NCBI GenBank assembly: GCA_024226235.1
Contig: JAAELW010000396.1
Span: forward strand, 1-48,651
From: a bacterium
GTDB lineage: Bacteria; Myxococcota_A; UBA9160; UBA6930
Direction: 5' to 3'
Length of the DNA stretch: 48,651 nucleotides
In this document: positions 42,619 to 48,651 of the stretch, in pieces
Layout of the letters: every line of letters starts with the position of its first letter
Numbering within the stretch: position 1 is the stretch's first letter
Position numbers and translations under genes: made by a program
Notes under the pieces: generated by a model
What the model saw: the letters and a program-made list of their open reading frames with translations, nothing else
Database searches by the model: none
What the model was told of the DNA's origin: nothing

Positions 42619-43478
42619 CAGGGGGCCTCCTTGGCTGGCGGGCGGGCCGCCGGGTGGAACAGGACCTGTCCGTCGATCGTGTAGGCGCGAATCGCCGCCT
42701 GGGCCTCCTCGGAGACGAGCCAGTCTACGAGTTCCCGGGCCTGCGGACGGACATGGGAATGGGCGGTGGAGCTGACGAGCAGCACCGAATAGGAGTTGCG
42801 CAGGCGTGCGTCACCTTCGTGGAGGGCAGTCAACTTGCCGCGATTGCGGAAGAAGAGCCAGGTTGCACGATCGACCAGGGTGTAGGCGCCGAGCTGCGCG
42901 GCCGTGTTCAGGGTGGCACCCATTCCGGAACCCGTTTCCCGGTACCAGTCCCCGGTGGGAATGGTGTCGATGGTCTGCCAAAGGGCGAGTTCCCGCTTGT
43001 GCGTGCCGCTGTCATCGCCCCGCGAGAGGAAGAGTTCACGGACGCGCGCAACCCGGGCCAGCGCGTCCGGCGCGTCGGCGGCGCGGGCCGCACCGGCCGG
43101 ATCGTCCGCAGGGCCCACCAGAAGGAAATCGTTGACCATCACCGCTCGTCGCTCCGACGCGACGCCGTCCCGCAGCAGAGCCTCTTCCGCCGCCGGATCG
43201 TGAACCAGCAGTGCATCCACGTCTCCTCGCCGGGCGAGTTCGATCGCCCGACCGGAGCCAACCCCGATCACCCGAACCGTCAGGCCGTGATGGGCTTCGA
43301 AGAGTGGCAGCAGATGGGCCAGCAGGCCCGAATCGCGGGTGGTCGTGCCGGCCGCCAGCACGACGTAGGGGTGCTCCGCCGAGACCGCCCCCGGAGTAGC
43401 GATCGTAGTCGCCGCCAGCACCAGTCCGAGCAGGCGAGTCGCCGGTAGCGCCAGTCCGAGCAGGCGAGTGCGGATCAA
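42618..43478 (-). CDS. tupA: Tungstate ABC transporter substrate-binding protein (TupA)
   Basis: 286 residues with a signal peptide (cut near VSA|EH). Family signatures of TupA are clear: LAAGTTTRDSGLL (oxyanion-binding Thr/Ser), VMVNDFLLVGP and FLSRGDDSGTHKREL. It captures tungstate (or molybdate) in the periplasm. The signal peptide contains a 10-residue tandem duplication (RLLGLALPAT/RLLGLVLAAT). The start is a TTG that overlaps the tupC stop as TTGA, with GGGAGAGG upstream, the same coupling style as elsewhere in this window. Confidence 0.88.
   Translation of the reverse strand: MIRTRLLGLALPATRLLGLVLAATTIATPGAVSAEHPYVVLAAGTTTRDSGLLAHLLPLFEAHHGLTVRVIGVGSGRAIELARRGDVDALLVHDPAAEEALLRDGVASERRAVMVNDFLLVGPADDPAGAARAADAPDALARVARVRELFLSRGDDSGTHKRELALWQTIDTIPTGDWYRETGSGMGATLNTAAQLGAYTLVDRATWLFFRNRGKLTALHEGDARLRNSYSVLLVSSTAHSHVRPQARELVDWLVSEEAQAAIRAYTIDGQVLFHPAARPPAKEAP
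43408..43467. repeat. 30-bp in-frame tandem duplication in the tupA signal peptide
   Basis: 43408-43437 and 43438-43467 match at 27 of 30 positions and encode RLLGLVLAAT and RLLGLALPAT. The duplication doubles the hydrophobic core of the signal peptide without breaking the frame. Confidence 0.88.
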
Positions 43479-44203
43479 AGCACCTCTCCCTTCAGGAAGG
43501 CGCGGGCTTCCTCGGTCTCAGGGGCCGTGAAGAAACTGGCAGCGCGTGTTTGTTCGAGCAAGTGACCACGATGCATGAACAGGATCTCGTCTGCCATGCG
43601 CTCCGCCTGGCCAAGGTCGTGCGTCGTCATCACGATCTTGGTTCCGCTGGCACGCACCGCGCGGATGGCTTCCTCCAGCGCGCGCGTCGCACCCGGGTCG
43701 AGGGCGGCCGCGGGCTCGTCGAGGAAGAGCACGCTCGGGTCCGTGGCCCAGGCGCGCGCCAGCGCGAGCCGTTGCTGCTCGCCGCCCGAGAGCTGGCGTG
43801 CGGGGCGGCTGGCCAGCGGCAGCAAACGGGTTTCCTGCAGCACGGTCTCGATACGCTGATCGCGTTCGGGCTTCGGCAGTCGGCGCAGCCGGAGTGCGTA
43901 ATCGATGTTGGCCCAGGCGGAGCGTCGCAGCAGCATGGGGCGTTGGAAGACCAGAGCCCGTCCGCGTGCGGCCTGGGCTGCGTCCGGCCCGGCCCAGGCC
44001 ACGTGCCCGGCGTCAGGTTTGAGCAGACCATTGCAGACGCGAAGCGCCAGGGTCTTGCCCGCGCCGTTGGGTCCGAGGATCACGCTGCAAGGTCCTCGTT
44101 CGAGTACGAAGCTGAGGTCATCGAGCAGTCGGGCTCCGCCCAACTCGAGTACCACGCCCTCGAGCCGCAGCGGCAGGATGCGCAGTCGCTCAGGTTGCGG
44201 CAC
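43475..44203 (-). CDS. tupC: Tungstate ABC transporter ATPase (TupC)
   Basis: 242 residues of the ABC ATPase family. Walker A GPNGAGKT, Q-loop VFQRPML, signature LSGGEQQRLALARA, Walker B VLFLDEPAAALDP and the H-loop TTHD are all intact. It powers uptake through TupB. The GTG start at 44203 has AGGAGG 9 bases upstream and overlaps the tupB stop by 14 bases. The short family C-terminus lacks the molybdate-binding extension of ModC. Order tupB-tupC-tupA on one transcript. Confidence 0.88.
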   Translation of the reverse strand: MPQPERLRILPLRLEGVVLELGGARLLDDLSFVLERGPCSVILGPNGAGKTLALRVCNGLLKPDAGHVAWAGPDAAQAARGRALVFQRPMLLRRSAWANIDYALRLRRLPKPERDQRIETVLQETRLLPLASRPARQLSGGEQQRLALARAWATDPSVLFLDEPAAALDPGATRALEEAIRAVRASGTKIVMTTHDLGQAERMADEILFMHRGHLLEQTRAASFFTAPETEEARAFLKGEVL

Positions 44204-44894
44204 GGCGCGCCACCTCCTGGATCCACTGGGCGCAGCCGTTCACCACGATCGCGATGCCGACCAGCACCAGCCCGAGTCCGAGCGCGAGAGGAAGATCGCC
44301 ACGGCTGGTTTCCAGCGCGATCGCAGTCGTCATCACCCGCGTCACGTGGGCGATATTGCCGCCTACGATGATGACCGCACCGACCTCGGCGATTGCGCGC
44401 CCGAACCCAGCCAACAGGGTGGTGGCAAGGGATAGTCGCCCCTCGAAGAGCAACGTGGCGACCCGCTGCGGGAAGTTCGCACCCATCGATCGCAGTGGCT
44501 CGTCGTATTCTTCGGAGAGGTCCTCGATCGCCTGGCGGGTGAGCGCGGCGATGATCGGCGCGATCAGCAGGGTCTGGGCGATTACCATCGCACTCGGCGT
44601 GAACAGCAAGCCCAGCCATCCGAGCGGCCCGGAGCGCGAGAGCACCAGGTAGACGAGCAGACCGACCACGACCGGCGGCAGGCCCATCGATGCGTTCAGC
44701 AGCACCACCAGGGCCCGGCGGCCCGGGAAGCGCAGCGCTCCGACCGCCGCACCGAAAGGCAAGCCCACCAACGCCGCCAGAACTACCGCTGTGCCGCTGA
44801 CCTGCAACGAAAGCAGGACGATCTCGACGAGGTCCGGGTCGAAGCTCAGGATCAGGTGCAGGGCCGTGGCGAAGGCCAGGGTCAGATCATTCAT
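44190..44894 (-). CDS. tupB: Tungstate ABC transporter permease (TupB)
   Basis: 234 residues with five to six TM helices of the binding-protein-dependent permease class. The cytoplasmic EAA-type loop is at DEPLRSMGANFPQRV with the conserved Gly, and AEVGAVIIVGGNIAHVTRV is typical of TupB/WtpB permeases. It forms the channel driven by TupC. The ATG at 44894 begins the operon. Upstream is the divergent RlmI-like gene; the 78-base space should hold both promoters but no boxes stand out. Confidence 0.87.
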   Translation of the reverse strand: MNDLTLAFATALHLILSFDPDLVEIVLLSLQVSGTAVVLAALVGLPFGAAVGALRFPGRRALVVLLNASMGLPPVVVGLLVYLVLSRSGPLGWLGLLFTPSAMVIAQTLLIAPIIAALTRQAIEDLSEEYDEPLRSMGANFPQRVATLLFEGRLSLATTLLAGFGRAIAEVGAVIIVGGNIAHVTRVMTTAIALETSRGDLPLALGLGLVLVGIAIVVNGCAQWIQEVARRAAT

Positions 44895-44972
44895 CGCTCT
44901 GGGGCCAGCTCCGTCCAGGGGTACCCATGGCGCGCGAGTCTAGCTCTTCCGGGCCGCTACCCTGCGTCGGCC

Positions 44973-46130
44973 ATGGCTGACATCATCCTGCATCCGGGTC
45001 GCGATCGTTCCCTGCGCCGCCGACACCCTTGGGTCCTGTCCGGGGCTGTCGCAAGCGTCGAAGGCTCCGCCGAGCCTGGAGATCTGGTGCGGGTGCTCTC
45101 GGCCGAAGGGGAGGTCCTCGGCCACGGTCACTTCTCGCCGCATTCCCAGATTCGTGTGCGGCTGCTCGAGCTGGGCGAGCAGAGCTCGGGAGAGGCGCTC
45201 CTGACGGAGCGGATCCACGCTGCCGTGAAACGTCGTTCCGGACACCCGCTTCTCGAGGGCTGTGACGGAGTTCGCCTCGTCCACGCCGAAGGGGATGGCC
45301 TGCCCGGCCTGGTCGTGGATCGATACCGGGACACCGTCGTATTGCGGGTAGGGACCGCCGGAATGGCCCGGCGGAGGGAAACGGTGGCGGACGCGCTTGT
45401 GGAGGCCACAGGCGCTTCCCGTATCTATGAGCGTGGCGATGCAGCTGCATTGCGCCGAGAGGGTGAGGCCGTACAGGAAGGCCCACTTCGCGGTGAGGCT
45501 CCGCAGGAGCCCATCGCGATCGTCGAACGCGGCCGACAATACCTGGCCGACGTCGTGAGCGGGCAGAAGACGGGCTTCTATCTCGATCAACGTGAGGCCC
45601 GCAACCTGGTCGAACGGCTGGCGCCCGGCCGACGTGTGCTCGACCTGTTCTGCTATAGCGGCGGGTTCGCGCTGGCGGCAGCAAAGGGCGGGGCCCAATC
45701 GATCGTCGCGGTCGACGGTTCGAAGCAGGCACTCGTAGTTGCCGAGGCGAGTGGGGCGGTCGTCGATTGGGTCAAGGCCGATGCCTTCCGTTTCCTGCGC
45801 GCCGCCGAACCCGGCTTCGACCTGCTGATCATCGATCCTCCGCCGCTGGCCCGCCGAAAGAGCGACGTCAAGCGGGCGAGTCGCGCCTACAAGGACCTGT
45901 TGCTCCACGGTCTTCGCTGTGCGGCACCGGATGCGCAGCTTCTGGTGTTTGCCTGCTCTCACCACGTCGGGCCCGATCTGTTCCGGAAGATCGTCTTCGG
46001 CGCGTCCCTGGATGCCGACCGGCCGGTACGCGTGCTGGGCGAGCTGGGGGCTCCGACGGATCATCCGGTGGCGCTCGACCATCCGGAGGGGCGCTACCTG
46101 ACGGGGCTCTGGCTCGAGGCGATCGGTTGA
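44973..46130 (+). CDS. RlmI-like 23S rRNA cytosine-C5 methyltransferase
   Basis: 385 residues. An N-terminal PUA domain (IILHPGRDRSLRRRHPWVLSG, GEVLGHGHFSP) is followed by an EEHEE domain and a Rossmann SAM-dependent methyltransferase (VLDLFCYSGGFALAAAKGGA, AVDGS, LLIIDPPPLARR). The layout and length match RlmI (m5C1962 of 23S rRNA) and its COG1092 relatives. The ATG at 44973 begins the PUA domain. It is coupled to the next gene by TTGA overlap. The exact target nucleotide is inferred from family. Confidence 0.87.
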   Translation: MADIILHPGRDRSLRRRHPWVLSGAVASVEGSAEPGDLVRVLSAEGEVLGHGHFSPHSQIRVRLLELGEQSSGEALLTERIHAAVKRRSGHPLLEGCDGVRLVHAEGDGLPGLVVDRYRDTVVLRVGTAGMARRRETVADALVEATGASRIYERGDAAALRREGEAVQEGPLRGEAPQEPIAIVERGRQYLADVVSGQKTGFYLDQREARNLVERLAPGRRVLDLFCYSGGFALAAAKGGAQSIVAVDGSKQALVVAEASGAVVDWVKADAFRFLRAAEPGFDLLIIDPPPLARRKSDVKRASRAYKDLLLHGLRCAAPDAQLLVFACSHHVGPDLFRKIVFGASLDADRPVRVLGELGAPTDHPVALDHPEGRYLTGLWLEAIG

Positions 46131-46915
46131 GTCTCGAGGTCAGTATCGGCCGGGCTCACGAATTCGTGGCCAAGCAGGGTTCCCGGACCGACATCCTGTT
46201 CCTGGAAGCGCTGCTTCGAGAGCGGCCCGTTGAGGAATTTCTCACGAGCCTGGAGCAGCTGCAGGACGTGCGTGGCGCGATCGCAGCCATGGATGAAAGC
46301 GGCGAAGAAGCGGGTCTAGCCTCGACGGCGCGAGCTTTCGGGCGTTTGCTGAGCCTGGGCTTCGGAGACCACCCGGTCACCGAGCGCGCGTGCGCGTTCT
46401 TGTGCAGGCTCCAGGCTGCCGATGGCGCATGGGCGCTTACACGCGACGCCGACCCACTGGAGCGCATCCGCTGGACCGGAGCCATCGGAGGGTTCCTCGC
46501 CGGGACTCCGTTCGCGCGGTCGTCGGTGCTGGCGGCAGCAGAAGAGTTCATGGCCGAGCGCTGGAGCGTCGACCTCGTGAAGGGCTCGAACTACGATCCG
46601 ATCCTCGCGTACACGGGCCTTCTCACGCAGGTGCCCTCAGAGCTTGCCGACACGGCACTCCAATGGTGCGGGCGCGAACTCGAACAAGGCTTCCGAAACC
46701 AGGTGTTTTCGCCGCTGGCGACGGTCCGGGTCTTCCTCCGCGCCGGCGTCCCGGCTCTCCCCGGCGCGAACCTCGAAGCTGCAGAACTGGCACCCGCATT
46801 GATCGCGTGCCAGCGAGACGACGGCAGCTGGCCCCCCGACGAGGAAGGCAATCCAGTAGAAGCCACACTGGAAGCCGTCGAAGGTCTGCTGCGCCTCTCA
46901 TCGAGCAAATTGTGA
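46127..46915 (+). CDS. Alpha/alpha-toroid (prenyltransferase/squalene-cyclase-like) protein
   Basis: 262 residues, all-helical, with QW-like repeat ends: FLCRLQAADGAWALTR and ALIACQRDDGSWPPDEEGN, each followed by paired helices. This is the alpha-alpha toroid fold of terpene cyclases and protein prenyltransferase beta subunits. The catalytic DxDD of squalene-hopene cyclases and the zinc site of prenyltransferases are not evident, and the length is only about half of a cyclase. It may be a stand-alone scaffold or a reduced cyclase relative. The TTG start overlaps the upstream stop (TTGA) with GAGG 8 bases before it; GTG 46166 is the alternative. No role can be named. Confidence 0.6.
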   Translation: MSLEVSIGRAHEFVAKQGSRTDILFLEALLRERPVEEFLTSLEQLQDVRGAIAAMDESGEEAGLASTARAFGRLLSLGFGDHPVTERACAFLCRLQAADGAWALTRDADPLERIRWTGAIGGFLAGTPFARSSVLAAAEEFMAERWSVDLVKGSNYDPILAYTGLLTQVPSELADTALQWCGRELEQGFRNQVFSPLATVRVFLRAGVPALPGANLEAAELAPALIACQRDDGSWPPDEEGNPVEATLEAVEGLLRLSSSKL

Positions 46916-46916
46916 A

Positions 46917-46936
46917 CTCCGGCCCCGTTTCTTAAC
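46917..46936. repeat. Degenerate copy of the CCGGCCCC...CTTAAC repeat
   Basis: CTCCGGCCCCGTTTCTTAAC begins 2 bases after the toroid-gene stop. It matches the core of the terminal repeat (1-31) except for an inserted G and matches 19101-19120 at 18 of 20 positions. Confidence 0.65.
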
Positions 46937-46974
46937 ATTGCGGTCCTATTGAAGAAGAGGGGCGGTGGCCTAAC

Positions 46975-48600
46975 GTGCTCAATCTTGCTGCGATCCATGA
47001 AGCAATTGCTGCGGAAATTCCGGATCGGGAGTGCCTGGTGTTCCGGGATCGACGGTTCAGCTGGCGTGAAGTCACGGACCGGACGCGACGCCTGGCCGCG
47101 GTGCTGAAGGGCGCAGGCCTGGGGTGCCAGCACGAGCGAGACGGGCTCGAGAACTGGGAGAGCGGCCAGGACCACATCGCACTCTACCTGTACAACGGCA
47201 ACGAGTACCTCGAAGGGATGATCGGCTCCCTGAAAGCCCGTTGCGCGCCTTTCAACGTGAACTACCGCTATGTGGAGGAGGAACTCCTCTACCTCCTCGA
47301 CAACGCTGATGCGAAGGCGGTGGTCTTCCATGCTTGCTTCGCTCCGTTGCTCGAGAAGCTTCGGGACCGGCTTCCCCAGGTGCGATTGTGGCTGCAGGTG
47401 GAGGACGGTTCCGGGGAGTCCCTGGCAGGGGCGCTGGACTATGAGGAGGCGCTGGCTGCAGCTCTGCCCTCGCCTCCCTCTGACCTCACGCCGGACGACC
47501 TCTACATCCTCTACACCGGCGGAACGACCGGCATGCCGAAGGGCGTGTTGTGGCGCCAGGAAGAGATCATTCAGGCCGCGCTGATGCCACCCAGGGTCGA
47601 GGCGACCCAGGAAGCGCTGGTGGCCCGCGCGAAGAAGGGAAGCAGCGTGCGGTCGCTTCCCACGCCTCCCTTCATGCATGGAGCCGCGCATTGGGCCGCA
47701 CTCACCATGTGGCATGTGGGAGCCTGCGTCGTCGTGCAATCGAAGCCGCGCACCCTCGATGCCGACGACATCTGGCGTACGGTCGAGCGGGAGAAGGTCA
47801 CCGCGATCACGATCGTCGGGGATGCGTTCGCACGGCCGCTGCTGGAAGCGCTGGCGAAGCATTCGTACGACGTGTCGAGTGTGCAGACGATCAGCTCGGG
47901 CGGTGCGATCCTCACCGCCAGCATCAAGGACGAGCTGCTTCTGGCGATTCCACAGGCACGCATTCTCGACGTGCTCGGATCGTCCGAGAGCGGCCATCAG
48001 GGCACGCAGATTGCGCGTTCCGGGGCCAAGGCTACGACCGGCGATTTCGAGCTCGCTCCCGGAAATGTCGTCCTCGATGAAGGCCTGACAGCAGTTCTCG
48101 AGCCGGGCTCTGAGCAGAGCGGATGGCTGGCGCGCAGCGGGCCCGTTCCGCTCGGCTACTACAAGGATGCGGAAAAGACCGGACGTACATTCCCCACCGT
48201 CGGGGGCATTCGCTATGCGGTTCCGGGGGATCGCTGCATCGCAGGCATCGACGGAAACCTGAAGCTCCTGGGCCGGGATTCCGTCACGATCAACTCCGGC
48301 GGCGAGAAGATCTTCGCCGAGGAGGTCGAGCACGCGCTGAAGCATCACCCCGCGGTCTACGACGCCGTGGTGACGGCCACCCCACACGAACGGTTCGGGC
48401 AGCAGGTCACCGCGATCGTACAACTCCGCACAGACCAATCTGCCACTGGAAACGACCTGCGAGCCGCCTGCGAATCCCACATCGCCCGTTACAAACTCCC
48501 GAAAGTCATCATCTTCGTCGACCAGGTCGTCCGAGCACCCAGCGGAAAAGCCGACTACCGCTGGGCCCAAGAAACCGCCGTCAAGAAAGCTGGCTGTTAA
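46975..48600 (+). CDS. Acyl-CoA synthetase (FadD-type, AMP-binding)
   Basis: 541 residues of the ANL superfamily. N-terminal LVFRDRRFSWREVTDRTRRL is followed by the P-loop LYTGGTTGMPKGVLWRQEE (TGGTTG variant), FMHGAAHWAAL, A5-like GSSESGHQG instead of the usual YGxTE, NSGGEKIFAEEVEHALKHHP, and the C-terminal catalytic Lys in APSGKADYRW. The GGTTG, WRQEE and ESG combination is characteristic of actinobacterial/deltaproteobacterial FadD-type ligases acting on steroid or long-chain acids. The GTG start lies after an AGAGGGG, a little distant (about 13 bases). The last codons run directly into the right-hand repeat. Confidence 0.83.
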   Translation: MLNLAAIHEAIAAEIPDRECLVFRDRRFSWREVTDRTRRLAAVLKGAGLGCQHERDGLENWESGQDHIALYLYNGNEYLEGMIGSLKARCAPFNVNYRYVEEELLYLLDNADAKAVVFHACFAPLLEKLRDRLPQVRLWLQVEDGSGESLAGALDYEEALAAALPSPPSDLTPDDLYILYTGGTTGMPKGVLWRQEEIIQAALMPPRVEATQEALVARAKKGSSVRSLPTPPFMHGAAHWAALTMWHVGACVVVQSKPRTLDADDIWRTVEREKVTAITIVGDAFARPLLEALAKHSYDVSSVQTISSGGAILTASIKDELLLAIPQARILDVLGSSESGHQGTQIARSGAKATTGDFELAPGNVVLDEGLTAVLEPGSEQSGWLARSGPVPLGYYKDAEKTGRTFPTVGGIRYAVPGDRCIAGIDGNLKLLGRDSVTINSGGEKIFAEEVEHALKHHPAVYDAVVTATPHERFGQQVTAIVQLRTDQSATGNDLRAACESHIARYKLPKVIIFVDQVVRAPSGKADYRWAQETAVKKAGC

Positions 48601-48607
48601 GAAAGGT

Positions 48608-48638
48608 GTTAAGAAAGGGGCCGGTTCCATTTGTTAAG
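48608..48638. repeat. Right copy of the 31-bp inverted terminal repeat
   Basis: Exact reverse complement of bases 1-31. It is preceded by GTTAAGAAAGGT, a partial extra copy of its own first bases that overlaps the stop of the acyl-CoA synthetase gene (TAA at 48598-48600). Confidence 0.85.
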
Positions 48639-48651
48639 TTGTCGATTTCCC

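Noticed and set aside
46591-48630. A 679-codon minus-strand open frame opposite the last acyl-CoA synthetase
   Set aside because: Antisense shadow that even runs into the terminal repeat; no recognisable domain.
1-48651. tRNA, rRNA, CRISPR, integrase/transposase, prophage
   Set aside because: Reading both strands I found no cloverleaf, no regularly spaced direct repeats with spacers, and no recombinase or structural phage gene.

Overview
The window reads as an ordinary chromosomal stretch of a GC-rich, Gram-negative bacterium of the myxobacterial/deltaproteobacterial sphere (Myxococcota or a neighbouring phylum). That placement is inferred from an EF-G of the spirochaete/planctomycete/delta-proteobacterial (mitochondrial-like) type, a planctomycete-style haem-binding CxxCH membrane protein, a Cys-type tripartite C-terminal sorting signal like MYXO-CTERM, WS/DGAT and MFE-2-type lipid enzymes, and high-GC codon use throughout. 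I see no tRNA, rRNA, CRISPR array, transposase or phage gene. Genes are tightly packed and many neighbours share ATGA, GTGA, TTGA or TGATG stop/start overlaps.

Layout. 1-1469: a copy of a terminal repeat, the scar of an MCP/ODP oxygen-sensing gene pair, and a ferritin-like protein. 1536-8418 (minus): HpnN-like RND exporter, valS behind a 31-bp-arm hairpin repeat, and a secreted SMP-30-like propeller. 8472-15069 (minus): a coupled four-gene set (two TIM-barrel epimerase/isomerases, a Gfo/Idh oxidoreductase, a lipoprotein propeller-HEAT-cytochrome c) that looks like periplasmic sugar or polyol oxidation. 15180-16999 (minus): two secreted proteins. 17265-22198 (plus): infA, a hexapeptide acyltransferase, a formyltransferase resembling the folate-hydrolase domain of ALDH1L, fusA and a RecA/KaiC-like ATPase. 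22249-27228: a Crp/Fnr regulator facing a divergent GT20 (OtsA-like) synthase across a CRP-type palindrome, then an esterase and a WS/DGAT acyltransferase.

27271-34927 (minus) holds a TerB-like gene and then the most interesting locus: a coupled cassette of an Lgt-like diacylglyceryl transferase, a CPBP/Rce1-like glutamic endopeptidase, a histidine-rich polytopic membrane protein, a giant RHS protein ending in Gly-rich/Cys + TM + five Arg, and a rhomboid protease. It looks like a self-contained lipidation-plus-cleavage system for surface display of its own RHS substrate.

35149-48600: a mercuric-reductase-like flavoprotein with a TVP38/DedA partner; an M23 peptidase; an MFE-2-like dehydrogenase and hydratase followed by a collapsed gdhA pseudogene; an acyl-CoA synthetase coupled to a tungstate ABC importer (tupBCA); an RlmI-like rRNA methyltransferase coupled to an alpha/alpha-toroid protein; and a second acyl-CoA synthetase. 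The last bases carry an inverted copy of the first 31 bases. Besides dispersed repeats there are four short tandem duplications, three at gene ends and one inside a signal peptide.
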